Assembly: GCA_902776455.1 (NCBI GenBank)
Contig: CACYQI010000028.1
Span: 1-45,034 of the forward strand
Length of the DNA: 45,034 bases
From: an uncultured Bacteroidales bacterium
Lineage (GTDB): Bacteria > Bacteroidota > Bacteroidia > Bacteroidales > Bacteroidaceae
Direction of reading: 5' to 3'
The notes under the pieces were generated by a model. The model was given only the letters and a program-made list of their open reading frames with translations, was not told the origin of the DNA and did no database searches. The position numbers were made by a program, and so were the translations under genes. Shown here one piece after another: positions 23,601 through 31,280 of the stretch (position 1 is its first letter; the number at the start of each line of letters is the position of its first letter).

Positions 23601-24380
23601 ATGCAAATGATCTCGTGGAATGACCTTTGGCTCTTTGCCTTGATTTCCTTGCTGCTGTGGGTGGCGGCATCGTGGCTCTCGCTGCGCGGCGGAAGCCGGA
23701 AGGCCGTATGCCTGCTTGCCATAGGCGGCCTGACGGTCTTCGGCAGCTACATCGGCTTGATGTGGCACTCGCTGGGCCATCCGCCCTTGCGCACCATGGG
23801 CGAGACACGCCTGTGGTACTCCTTCTTCCTGCCGCTCGTCGGACTCATCACCTACAGCCGTTGGCACTACCGCTGGGTGCTTTCGTTCAGCACTATGCTA
23901 AGCACCGTCTTCATCTGCATCAACCTGCTCAAGCCCGAGATACACGACAAAGCGCTCATGCCGGCACTCCAAAGCCCCTGGTTCGCCCCGCATGTCATCG
24001 TCTATATGTTCGCTTATGCCACCACCGGCGTTGCCACCTTGCTGGCCCTCTGGCAGCTATGTCGGAAGCAGGACCAGCTTGCGGCCATCGACAACCTGAC
24101 GCGCGTGGGCCTCTCCTTCCTTACGGTCGGCATGCTCTTCGGTGCGCTGTGGGCGAAAGAGGCATGGGGAAACTACTGGACATGGGACCCGAAGGAGACC
24201 TGGGCTGCTGCCACGTGGCTCTGCTACCTTATCTATATCCATTGGCGCCGCTGCCGACCCGCGGCCGTACGGCCTGCACTTCTCTGGCTCCTGCTATGCT
24301 TCGTCTGCCTGCAGATGTGCTGGTGGGGCATCAACTATCTGCCTTCGGCACAAGGCATGAGCGCACACACCTACTCCTGA
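23601..24380 (+). CDS. ccsA: CcsA/ResC-type heme handling protein
   Basis: The 259-residue protein has about eight membrane segments and the tryptophan-rich heme-handling signature WGNYWTWDPKETW (residues 189-201). Conserved candidate heme-ligand histidines are His131 (PWFAPHVIVYMFAY) and His256 (GMSAHTY). It delivers heme across the inner membrane and ligates it to c-type apocytochromes together with the ResB-like neighbour. ATG 23601 and ATG 23607 are both possible. The 4-bp gap implies translational coupling. A downstream nrf or other cytochrome operon, common in relatives, is absent here. Confidence 0.92.
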   Translation: MQMISWNDLWLFALISLLLWVAASWLSLRGGSRKAVCLLAIGGLTVFGSYIGLMWHSLGHPPLRTMGETRLWYSFFLPLVGLITYSRWHYRWVLSFSTMLSTVFICINLLKPEIHDKALMPALQSPWFAPHVIVYMFAYATTGVATLLALWQLCRKQDQLAAIDNLTRVGLSFLTVGMLFGALWAKEAWGNYWTWDPKETWAAATWLCYLIYIHWRRCRPAAVRPALLWLLLCFVCLQMCWWGINYLPSAQGMSAHTYS

Positions 24381-24419
24381 ACCAAGCAACAAGCATTCAC
24401 CACTAAGCAAGAAAGACTT

Positions 24420-24728
24420 ATGACAAAGCACATTATCCTATGGCGACTGAGGGAAGACCTCACCGAAGAAGAGAAGCAAAACGTGAAGCGCGACATAAAG
24501 GCCGGGCTGGAAGGGCTGGCCGGACGCATCCCCGGTCTGCTCGACATCAAGGTCAACATCGAGGGGCGTCTCGACTCGTCGAATGCCGACGTCATGCTCG
24601 ACAGCACCTTTACCGACGAGGCTGCGCTGCGGGCCTATGCCGTCCACCCAGCGCATGTGGCCGTGGCCGACAGCAAAGTGCGCCCCTTCACCTGCCTCAG
24701 AACCTGCCTCGACTACGAAACGAAGTAA
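24420..24728 (+). CDS. Dabb (stress-responsive A/B barrel) domain protein
   Basis: This 102-residue protein is a single dimeric alpha/beta-barrel domain. It opens [19 protein letters not shown], has a second strand with [10 protein letters not shown] and ends with the helix and strand [19 protein letters not shown], the usual Dabb layout. Members are small cytosolic proteins, mostly of unknown function. In Bacteroidota they occur as single genes. It precedes rfbA by 58 bp with a repeat in the gap, so co-transcription is possible but a functional link is not evident. Confidence 0.88.
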   Translation: MTKHIILWRLREDLTEEEKQNVKRDIKAGLEGLAGRIPGLLDIKVNIEGRLDSSNADVMLDSTFTDEAALRAYAVHPAHVAVADSKVRPFTCLRTCLDYETK

Positions 24729-24735
24729 ACAACCC

Positions 24736-24776
24736 AACGACGTTATAACGTCATCACGATATAACGAAAAAGAAAA
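24736..24776. repeat. ACGTTATAACGT repeat between the Dabb gene and rfbA
   Basis: ACGACGTTATAACGTCATCACGATATAACG contains a 14-nt palindrome (GACGTTATAACGTC). It is related to the TTCGTTATGAAGTGAT array at 37078-37143. Confidence 0.65.
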
Positions 24777-24786
24777 AACAAGCATT

Positions 24787-25695
24787 ATGAAAGGAATTGT
24801 ATTGGCCGGCGGGTCAGGCACTCGCCTTTATCCCATCACGAAAGGCATTAGCAAACAGCTCATGCCCATCTACGACAAGCCGATGATCTACTACCCCATC
24901 AGCGTACTCATGCAGGCGGGCATCCGCGACATCCTCATCATCTCCACGCCCTTCGACTTGCCTGGCTTCAAGCGTCTGCTGGGCGACGGCAGCGACTACG
25001 GCGTCCGCTTCGTCTATGCCGAACAGCCTTCGCCCGACGGATTGGCGCAAGCGTTTACCATCGGAGCTGACTTCATCGGCGACGACTGCGCGTGCCTCGT
25101 CCTGGGCGACAACATCTTCCAGGGCAACGGCTTCAGCTCCATGCTCCGCGAAGCCGTGCGGACGGCCGAGGAGGAGAGCAAGGCAACCGTCTTCGGCTAC
25201 TGGGTGAACGACCCCGAGCGCTACGGAGTGGCCGAGTTCGACAAGCAGGGCAACTGCCTCAGCATCGAGGAGAAACCCGCCAACCCGAAGAGCAACTACG
25301 CCGTCGTCGGCCTCTATTTCTACCCCAACAAAGTGGTGGAAGTGGCGAAGAACATCAAGCCCAGCGCCCGCGGCGAGTACGAGATAACGACCGTCAACCA
25401 GCAGTTCCTGGCCGACGGGGAGCTGAAAGTGCAGACGCTCGGACGCGGCTTCGCATGGCTCGACACGGGTACATTCGACTCTCTCTCAGAGGCTTCCACC
25501 TACATCGAAGTGCTTGAGAAGCGTCAAGGCCTGAAGGTGGGCTGCTTGGAGGGCATCGCCTATCGCAAAGGATGGATAGACGAAGACCGGATGCGCCAGC
25601 TGGCACAGCCGATGCTCAAGAACCAATACGGGCAGTACCTGCTCAAAGTAATCGAGGACGTAAAGCGCTTCGGCACCGACGAGGACGACCTGTAG
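24787..25695 (+). CDS. rfbA: Glucose-1-phosphate thymidylyltransferase
   Basis: RfbA makes dTDP-glucose from glucose 1-phosphate and dTTP, the first step to dTDP-rhamnose and other deoxysugars. The 302-residue protein starts [16 protein letters not shown] with the nucleotidyltransferase loop (residues 8-18). It has the metal-binding LGDNIF with Asp108, [21 protein letters not shown] and [10 protein letters not shown]. Length is standard for RmlA. The start ATG 24787 gives the family N-terminus. The usual partners rfbB, rfbC and rfbD are not in this window. The stop is followed at once by repeat arrays. Confidence 0.98.
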   Translation: MKGIVLAGGSGTRLYPITKGISKQLMPIYDKPMIYYPISVLMQAGIRDILIISTPFDLPGFKRLLGDGSDYGVRFVYAEQPSPDGLAQAFTIGADFIGDDCACLVLGDNIFQGNGFSSMLREAVRTAEEESKATVFGYWVNDPERYGVAEFDKQGNCLSIEEKPANPKSNYAVVGLYFYPNKVVEVAKNIKPSARGEYEITTVNQQFLADGELKVQTLGRGFAWLDTGTFDSLSEASTYIEVLEKRQGLKVGCLEGIAYRKGWIDEDRMRQLAQPMLKNQYGQYLLKVIEDVKRFGTDEDDL

Positions 25696-25719
25696 GCGCA
25701 AGCCTCCAGCACCTCAGTC

Positions 25720-25813
25720 TCACACTCCACGGAGCATCGGCTCACGCTCCACGTTGCATCGGCCTACGCTCCACGGAGCATCAGCCCACGCTCCACGTTG
25801 CGTAAAACGCCCC
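25720..25813. repeat. Array of four 22-nt units ending GTAAAACGCCCC (copy 2)
   Basis: Four direct 22-nt units alternate between the CTCCACGGAGC and CTCCACGTTGC types, then end with CGTAAAACGCCCC. The architecture is the same as at 10715-10809. Confidence 0.88.
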
Positions 25814-25839
25814 TCCACGTTGCGCTCATCGACACACTA

Positions 25840-26164
25840 TTATTGCTGTCCGGGGAATAAGCACCGAAGGTGCGAGAGACCACAGACGGGGGTGCCAACC
25901 CCCGGAAGAAGTACAGCAACAAACCAAAGCCCTGAAGGGGCGATAGAATATCTAACTTGTTCGATAACAACTTGCTTAGGTTTCTGTCGTCCCTTCGGGA
26001 CTTTCTGTGTCGTTGCACAATTACCGGGGGGTATCACCCCCGTCTGTAGTCTTTCGTCTCTTCGAGACTATTGGAAAGCCCTCACATGAGCTGCCATTCG
26101 TCCGAAACACCGATGGAAAAGTCTCTAAAAGGAAGAGGGAGAAATTCTCCCCGGACAGCAATAA
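25840..26164. mobile_element. 325-bp MITE-like element with 17-bp terminal inverted repeats
   Basis: TTATTGCTGTCCGGGGA at 25840-25856 is exactly inverted at 26148-26164. Inside, a second inverted pair (AGACCACAGACGGGGG near 25880-25895, and CCCCCGTCTGTAGTCT near 26037-26052) and several small hairpins (CACC-GAA-GGTG, GTCCC-TTC-GGGAC, GTCTC-TTC-GAGAC) give a nested fold. No open frame is credible. Non-autonomous transposition is inferred from the termini only. I could not see a clear target-site duplication. Confidence 0.7.
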
Positions 26165-26201
26165 CACGCTATAAAGTTCGGGCTTCTGTAGCAATATACA
26201 A

Positions 26202-26284
26202 CAACGGATTACCCGGGTTCGACGGACGAAATCTTTACTGATAATCAGTTGGAAGATAGTCCGTTGAATCCGGGTAATCCGTTG
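26202..26284. terminator. 83-bp inverted repeat, possible two-way terminator
   Basis: CAACGGATTACCCGGGTTC plus GACGGA (26202-26226) pairs with 26260-26284 over 25 nt with two mismatches, around a 33-nt loop. It sits between convergent transcription units. A repeat-family origin is equally possible. Confidence 0.55.
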
Positions 26285-26326
26285 TTTCTGCTTTGCGACG
26301 CGCTTTTATGGCGTCGGCATCTTCGG

Positions 26327-27538
26327 TCAGTTCTTGACGTTGGCCTGTACGGTAGCGCCAGCTGCCTTGGTGTAAACGCCGTCCACCTTGATGCCGTAGG
26401 AGTACTTGCCCGTGTTGGCTACGCGGATGGTGCCGGCGTTGACAGTCAGGTTCCCTTTGACCTTGATGCCCATGCAACGCGATTCGTCCTCCGTCTCCTC
26501 GTCCTCGTAGGTGGTTCCGGTGGCGCGTATCTGCATGGTCGTGGTGCTGTATGCTTGGTCCACCAGCATGTTGCCGGCCACCTGAATGCCTCTGCTGCCG
26601 TCGCCCGAAGCCACGAGCGTGAACGTACCACCGTTGACGGTCAGGTCGCAAGGCACTTTGATGGCCTTCGTGTCGTCGTTGGCTGCCGTGATGTCGAGGC
26701 TGCCGCCGCGGATGAACATCATGCCGTTGTCCTCCTTGGTGGCGTCGGGCGTGATGTCGTCGTCAAGCGTCACCTGCTCCACTTGCAGTCCGTCGCCACC
26801 TTGTCCGTAGAGCCTCACCGTGCCGCCGTTCATTTGGAAGTACTGGCCGACGTGCATGGCATCGGACACCGCTCCGTTGACCGTGATGTTGCCCGTGCTT
26901 CGCTTCAGCTGCATGTACTCTTTCGTGGCGATGCCGTGCTTGCTTCGTCCCGTGACGGTCAGCGAGCCGCTGCCCTCCACTTCGAGGTGGCCCTTGCAGT
27001 AGAAGGCTGCCTTCTGCTCTCCACCTGCCGCGTCGGAGATGACGTTCTCGGTGCCGGGATTGAGTATCAGGTCGATGCGTTTGCCGCATTGGATGTTGAT
27101 GGCTGCGCCCTTGGTGCTGTGGAGGTTGAGTCCGTTCAAGTAGAATTTGCACTTGAGCGGCCCTTCGTAGGTCAGCGAGCCATGTGAGCTTTCGCCTTGC
27201 AGCACGAACTCCAGCTCATGTTGCGTGTTGGTGCTGAGGATGTTGACGTTAGCACCTTCGGTTGTTGCCGTTACTTCCGGGGCATGACCCAAATCGACGA
27301 GGGCCGTGTCGCCTGCAAAGGTGACGGTCACGGTATGCACCACCAGGATGCTGTCTATTTCCATTGGGGCATACACAGAGTCGCCCACTTGGATGGCTGT
27401 ACCGTCCTTTAGGAATGTCAGCTCCGAGGTGGTGAAGCGCGTGCTGCTGCCGTTCCTGAATATACGAACTTGCTCCTGTGCCAGCACAGACACGAAGGCA
27501 CAGCACAGGAACAATCCTGTGAAAATAAGTCTCTTCAT
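26327..27538 (-). CDS. Secreted Cthe_2159-like beta-helix carbohydrate-binding protein
   Basis: The 403-residue protein has a signal peptide (MKRLIFTGLFLCCAFVSVLAQ) and a short N-terminal beta module (TSELTFLKDGTAIQVGDSVYAPMEIDSILV). The right-handed beta-helix region follows, with the blocks YLNGLNLHSTKGAAINIQ, NVISDAAGGEQKAAFYCKG, GSLTVTGRSKHGIATKEYM, GSLDITAANDDTKAIKVPCDLTVNGG and SRGIQVAGNMLV. This is the pattern of the Cthe_2159 / DUF4353 family, whose founding member binds polygalacturonic acid and calcium. It is the last gene of a five-gene operon with VTC and DUF4956 genes, neighbours typical of this family. Start 27538 is set by the signal peptide. No sorting domain is visible at its C-terminus. 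The ligand here is unknown and may be the polymer made by the operon. Confidence 0.85.
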   Translation of the reverse strand: MKRLIFTGLFLCCAFVSVLAQEQVRIFRNGSSTRFTTSELTFLKDGTAIQVGDSVYAPMEIDSILVVHTVTVTFAGDTALVDLGHAPEVTATTEGANVNILSTNTQHELEFVLQGESSHGSLTYEGPLKCKFYLNGLNLHSTKGAAINIQCGKRIDLILNPGTENVISDAAGGEQKAAFYCKGHLEVEGSGSLTVTGRSKHGIATKEYMQLKRSTGNITVNGAVSDAMHVGQYFQMNGGTVRLYGQGGDGLQVEQVTLDDDITPDATKEDNGMMFIRGGSLDITAANDDTKAIKVPCDLTVNGGTFTLVASGDGSRGIQVAGNMLVDQAYSTTTMQIRATGTTYEDEETEDESRCMGIKVKGNLTVNAGTIRVANTGKYSYGIKVDGVYTKAAGATVQANVKN

Positions 27539-27581
27539 AGTCTTCTTGTTCTTCTTTAGGGAGAATCGTGGGAAGCTTCGT

Positions 27582-28043
27582 TTACTTCCTGACCTTAATG
27601 GTCTTGTTGCCCATGCGTACAACGTAAACGCCGGTGGGCAGGCCCTCGAAGCTGATGTTGGCGCCTTCCTTGATGTTGGCGATGCTGACGAGCGCTCCGC
27701 TGGTGTTATACACGCGCAGCATGCCGTCGCCCTTGATGGAAAGTGTGCCGTTCTTGAAGGTCAGGTCCTCTGCCTGCTCGGGCAGAGCCTCGATGGCGTC
27801 TGCTTCGTCCTTCTCGGTGAAAGTGATTCTGTCGAGCAGCGTAATGGGGTAGGAGTGCGTGCCTTCAGTTGTTGTGACAACGACATAGCCGTTCTCGAAG
27901 GTAATCCTCTGCACGATGGGCAGCGAGATGTCGCGACCAAGTTCCGAGTCGCTGAGGGTAATGGTGAGATACTTTTGGTTGTCTGCCATTACGCATGTGG
28001 CAATCATGAGCAGCAATGCTGCCAGAATGTTCTTTGTCTTCAT
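27582..28043 (-). CDS. Small secreted protein with T9SS type A sorting domain
   Basis: The 153-residue protein has a signal peptide (MKTKNILAALLLMIATCVMA) and an N-terminal beta module (LPIVQRITFENGYVVVTTTEGTHSYPITLLDRITF). The C-terminal domain of about 70 residues (GTLSIKGDGMLRVYNTSGALVSI...LPTGVYVVRMGNKTIKVRK) is the type A sorting signal recognised by the type IX secretion system, so the product should be exported to the cell surface. The N-terminal module shares the pattern strand, PI/PM, ID-or-LD, ITF/ILV with the start of the next protein. This suggests a common interaction module. It has no catalytic region of its own. Confidence 0.85.
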   Translation of the reverse strand: MKTKNILAALLLMIATCVMADNQKYLTITLSDSELGRDISLPIVQRITFENGYVVVTTTEGTHSYPITLLDRITFTEKDEADAIEALPEQAEDLTFKNGTLSIKGDGMLRVYNTSGALVSIANIKEGANISFEGLPTGVYVVRMGNKTIKVRK

Positions 28044-28075
28044 ACTATTAATATATATAATGTGTGTTTTGTCGC

Positions 28076-28954
28076 TTAGAAACTATACTTGTACCCGATG
28101 TTGATGGCGTGCAGGCGGTCGTGCAGACGCACCACTTCGTTCTCTTCCACGTCGTACATGTCGAAGGTGATGATGTAGGCGAGGGACACTTCGTTGTGCT
28201 TGCGGAACTTATAGGACGAGCCGATGGAGGCGCGAATCTTCTGAAGGAGCATGTGGTCTCCCCTGCTTACGCTGTTGTGGAACTCGGCGGAGACGAAGGG
28301 AGAGAAGGGGTTGCGCTTCTTGTCGAACTCGAACTTGATGCGCGATCGCAGCACTTGGTCGGTGAAAGAGGGTTTTTCTGTGGTCTCCACTTCGTCCGTC
28401 ACGGTCTTCTCGTACCAGGTGATTTCGTTCCAGTCCTCGTCGAAGTCGTACTTCTTCTCGTTGATTTCGCGGTGCTTCAGCTTGTCAACGCTTCTGGCTC
28501 GGCTGTGTGTGAGCTGGTAGCGTTCGCGGAGCGACACCTTGAACCACCCCCAGAACTTGATGCTTCCCGTGGCTTCAGCGCTGAAGCGATGACGCGGAAA
28601 CCAGTACTCGGGCGTGTGGTTGTAGCCTTTTATCCATTCGTCGGAGAACTCTTCGCCCTCGTCTTTGTTCTTGTACTTATCGGGGCGGAAGGAGTAGAGG
28701 AAGTTGTAACCGACGCCCAGCTTGAGGAATTTGAAGGGTTTGTAGCTGGTGCTGAGGCCTGCGGAGAAGCGTGCGCGGTTCTGAGCTCGATACTCTAAGT
28801 CCACGCCCACGTCCCATTTCTTGGTGATTGCTTTCTCCAGTCCAAGCTCCGTCCACACGCCAACTTCGTCGTTGTCCTGTGCCGCGGTTTCCTGAGCAGG
28901 CAGGAGGGCTGGGGCAAGGAGCAGGAGTGCAAGTATGGAATGGCGCAGAGTCAT
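28076..28954 (-). CDS. DUF2490 outer-membrane beta-barrel protein
   Basis: The 292-residue protein has a signal peptide (MTLRHSILALLLLAPALLPAQ) and DEVGVWTELGLEKAITKKWDVGVDLEYR. It then has alternating amphipathic strands (KFLKLGVGYNFLYSF, FKVSLRERYQLTHS, SRIKFEFDKK, SLAYIITFDMYDV) and ends IGYKYSF with an aromatic last residue, as outer-membrane barrels do. This matches DUF2490, a family of uncharacterised porin-like proteins. Its start overlaps the stop of the DUF4956 gene by 4 nt (ATGA), which argues for coupled expression. It may be the outer-membrane exit or receptor of the operon's product. This last point is inference. Confidence 0.85.
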   Translation of the reverse strand: MTLRHSILALLLLAPALLPAQETAAQDNDEVGVWTELGLEKAITKKWDVGVDLEYRAQNRARFSAGLSTSYKPFKFLKLGVGYNFLYSFRPDKYKNKDEGEEFSDEWIKGYNHTPEYWFPRHRFSAEATGSIKFWGWFKVSLRERYQLTHSRARSVDKLKHREINEKKYDFDEDWNEITWYEKTVTDEVETTEKPSFTDQVLRSRIKFEFDKKRNPFSPFVSAEFHNSVSRGDHMLLQKIRASIGSSYKFRKHNEVSLAYIITFDMYDVEENEVVRLHDRLHAINIGYKYSF

Positions 28955-29664
28955 ACACGAGGCATTTTGGTGATTTCTTCTATGCTGTTGCCGCGATCGA
29001 TGGGTTCGTCGTAGTAGATGCGGATGAGGCACGCGTCCTTCAGGAAGTCGATGATGCCTACTTCCACTCGTTCTATCTTGAGTCCGGTGCGTTTCTCCAG
29101 GTCGGCAATCAGTTCGGCCCGTTTGTCGGGGGCTACGAGGGCTACGTTGTCGTACTTGATGAACTTGCTGCAGTTGCTGCTGACGAGTTTTCCGCTCTCG
29201 AAGAGCCAAGCCATGCCGAGGAAGACCAGGTTGACGAAGAGGATGGTGACGACGCCGAAGCCGTCCCAGTAGTCTGCCTTCGGGTGATACTCCGCACGGC
29301 AGAGGGCATTCACTACGCTGAGGGCGATGAGCATGAAGAGGTAGGTCATCTCGCGGATGGGCACGGCTTCTGTGCGGAAACGCATGATGCCGAAGATGGC
29401 AAACAGACCCATTGCGGCTCCGATGTTCATGCCGTCGCCTTCCATGAGGCTAACGAGCAGGAAGATGCTCATAGACATGAGGATGTAGATGAACATGTAG
29501 TCGCGGCGGCGTCCGCGCGGATAGTAGAAGCATCGTGCTATGAGGCTCACCGTCACCAGGTTGATGACGAAGCGCATAAGCAACGAGATGAAGTGCTGGG
29601 GGTCGAAGAGCGTGAGTCCTATCAGATTGCCCAGTTGGTAGTTAATGTCGTTAAAGGCGTCCAT
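28951..29664 (-). CDS. DUF4956 membrane protein
   Basis: The 237-residue protein has about four membrane segments in its first 150 residues (LLMRFVINLVTVSLIARCFYY, YMFIYILMSMSIFLLVSLM, GLFAIFGIMRFRTEAVPIREMTYLFMLIALSVVNAL and FGVVTILFVNLVFLGMAWLF). A cytoplasmic alpha/beta tail follows (LIADLEKRTGLKIERVEVGIIDFLKDACLIRIYY). The FGIMRFRTEAVPIREMTYLF block is diagnostic of DUF4956. Across bacteria the family is genetically linked to VTC-type polymerases, as here (46-bp gap). A role as a membrane channel or anchor for the polymer is a reasonable guess but unproven. Confidence 0.9.
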   Translation of the reverse strand: MDAFNDINYQLGNLIGLTLFDPQHFISLLMRFVINLVTVSLIARCFYYPRGRRRDYMFIYILMSMSIFLLVSLMEGDGMNIGAAMGLFAIFGIMRFRTEAVPIREMTYLFMLIALSVVNALCRAEYHPKADYWDGFGVVTILFVNLVFLGMAWLFESGKLVSSNCSKFIKYDNVALVAPDKRAELIADLEKRTGLKIERVEVGIIDFLKDACLIRIYYDEPIDRGNSIEEITKMPRV

Positions 29665-29710
29665 AGTAATTAGTGTCTTGTTTTAATGTCTTGTGTTGGT
29701 TAATGTTGTT

Positions 29711-30475
29711 TTATGAGTTAGCTATTTTCCTCAGCTTCACCAGTTTTTGCTTGAAGAGGTTCTGCTTGAGGTCGTGGTTTGTCATGATTGAGCCGATGCA
29801 GTACTTGCTGAAGCCGCTTGGCTTGATGCGCAGCTGTCGGAGGATGTCGAGTACCGGGCTATAGACGTTGCCGTCGCGCTTGAGTTCGATGATGACCAGC
29901 GGCCCGACATTCGCTTCTTTGCCCGTCTCCATGTTGTGGAAGTGGACGTCGAAGTCGATAGTGAGTCGTTCCGTCTTGCCGTAGTTGACGAGCGTGATGC
30001 GGTGGAACTGGTTGCGGACGGTTGGGTGAATGTCGGCCAGCCCGAGGTGGACTTTCTCCTGGAGGAACTCTTCGTTGCCGTTTTCTCCTGTGATTTGCTG
30101 GTCGGGCACCGCTACGCGTTTCTTCTTTGTCCGTCCGTGGTTGTTCTTTGTCTTCACTTCGAGGAACGTGTCGTGGCTGTCCATGTAGGTCCTGACGCGC
30201 ACCTTCTGCCTCGGGGCACGTTGGTTGTGGTGCTCCATGTAGAAGCGGTAGTCGTCGGTGTCCCAGTAGGTTGTCATGTAGTTCGCTATCTTGCTGTCAT
30301 TATGGAACTGCGCATAGTATTTGCCTTGAGCCATCTGTAGCAGGCGGACCAGCGTCTCCTTGTTCGTCACGAACTTAGTGTCCGTGCGATTCATCAGACG
30401 GATGTCCTTCATCTCCTCCAGCGTGATGGGCTTCAGATTGGTCAGTAAATCGTCTATGCGGGTGTCTTTTTCCAT
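29711..30475 (-). CDS. VTC-domain polyphosphate polymerase family protein
   Basis: The 254-residue protein is a triphosphate-tunnel fold of the VTC4 type, which in yeast makes polyphosphate from ATP. The tunnel's alternating charged strands are visible: NRTDTKFV (29-36), KVRVRTY (91-97), FLEVKTK (104-110), LTIDFDV (171-177), VIIELKRDG (194-202) and FSKYCIG (222-228, with the conserved lysine). It lacks the yeast SPX domain and membrane part, which DUF4956 may supply. It is the first gene of the operon behind a TATATTTG promoter. Activity on ATP is likely by family, but bacterial members are poorly studied and the polymer could be different. Confidence 0.9.
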   Translation of the reverse strand: MEKDTRIDDLLTNLKPITLEEMKDIRLMNRTDTKFVTNKETLVRLLQMAQGKYYAQFHNDSKIANYMTTYWDTDDYRFYMEHHNQRAPRQKVRVRTYMDSHDTFLEVKTKNNHGRTKKKRVAVPDQQITGENGNEEFLQEKVHLGLADIHPTVRNQFHRITLVNYGKTERLTIDFDVHFHNMETGKEANVGPLVIIELKRDGNVYSPVLDILRQLRIKPSGFSKYCIGSIMTNHDLKQNLFKQKLVKLRKIANS

Positions 30476-30496
30476 TCTTTTTTACGTATTGCGCGA

Positions 30497-30504
30497 CAAA
30501 TATA
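30497..30504 (-). promoter_or_regulatory. -7 box TATATTTG for the VTC operon
   Basis: On the minus strand TATATTTG lies 21 nt before the VTC ATG. It is divergent from the frr promoter 55 nt away. Confidence 0.6.
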
Positions 30505-30558
30505 GCTGTTTTTACACAAATAATGGCGCAAGTCGTAATGTTTTTAACAAAAAATGAC

Positions 30559-30566
30559 TACTTTTG
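30559..30566 (+). promoter_or_regulatory. -7 box TACTTTTG for frr
   Basis: TACTTTTG followed by C lies 51 nt before the frr ATG. Confidence 0.6.
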
Positions 30567-30617
30567 CTAAAGAATAACGCAAAATAACTTATTACAAACC
30601 ATAAAAAGCGAAAGAAA

Positions 30618-31178
30618 ATGATAGATGTAAAGGAAACGCTCGGCTCGGCCGAGGAGAGAATGGAAGAAGCCGTGATGTACCTCGAGGAGACGCTGGCTCA
30701 CATCCGTGCCGGAAAGGCTAACGTGAAGATACTCGACGGCATTCGTGTTGACAGTTATGGCAGCCTGGTGCCTTTGAACAACGTGGCAGCGGTCAATGCT
30801 CCCGACCCGCGCACCATTACCATCAAGCCGTGGGACAAGAGCATGTTCCGCCCCATCGAGAAGGCCATCATGGACAGCAACGTGGGCATCACGCCCGAGA
30901 ACAATGGCGAAATCATCCGCCTCGGCATCCCTCCCTTGACGGAGGAAAGGCGTAAGCAGCTCGCCAAGCAATGTGGCAAGGAGGGCGAACAAGCCAAGGT
31001 GAGCATCCGCAACACGCGGCGCGAGATTATCGAGAAGCTCAAGAAGGGCGTCAAGGACGGCCTCTCAGAGGACGTGGAGAAGGATGCAGAGGAAGACATG
31101 CAGAAGATGCACGACAAGTACATCAAGAAGGTGGAAGAGCTGCTGGCTGCCAAGGAGAAGGAGATCATGACGGTTTAG
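30618..31178 (+). CDS. frr: Ribosome recycling factor
   Basis: RRF splits post-termination ribosomes together with EF-G. The 186-residue protein has the expected length and blocks: [16 protein letters not shown] with the conserved arginine in HIRAGKA (about residue 30), [17 protein letters not shown], the exposed loop [25 protein letters not shown] and the C-terminal helix with NTRRE. The gene has its own promoter and is followed by rsgA, a ribosome-associated GTPase. No repeat interrupts it, as expected for a compact essential protein. Confidence 0.98.
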   Translation: MIDVKETLGSAEERMEEAVMYLEETLAHIRAGKANVKILDGIRVDSYGSLVPLNNVAAVNAPDPRTITIKPWDKSMFRPIEKAIMDSNVGITPENNGEIIRLGIPPLTEERRKQLAKQCGKEGEQAKVSIRNTRREIIEKLKKGVKDGLSEDVEKDAEEDMQKMHDKYIKKVEELLAAKEKEIMTV

Positions 31179-31181
31179 TTA

Positions 31182-31279
31182 ATTCATAATTAAGAATTCA
31201 TAATTCATAATTACTCGTTTTCGCTTTGGATAACGTCCCGAGGCGCAGCCATGAATTATGAATTATGAATTATGAATTG
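31182..31279. repeat. GAATTAT heptad inverted element between frr and rsgA
   Basis: Left arm AATTCATAATTAAGAATTCA with further units (to about 31213) and right arm of four GAATTAT units (31249-31279) are inverted around about 36 nt. The right arm ends one base before the rsgA ATG. Confidence 0.85.
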
Positions 31280-31280
31280 A

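Larger units (their letters stand above)
25696..26326. other. Convergent intergenic region made of repeats
   Basis: The 631 bp between rfbA and the convergent beta-helix gene consist of the 22-nt array, the 325-bp element and an 83-bp inverted repeat. I see no gene. Confidence 0.7.

Noticed and set aside
26202-26284. Transposon end pair or attachment site
   Set aside because: The arms are imperfect, no recombinase is near, and the position between convergent genes fits a terminator-like or repeat structure better.
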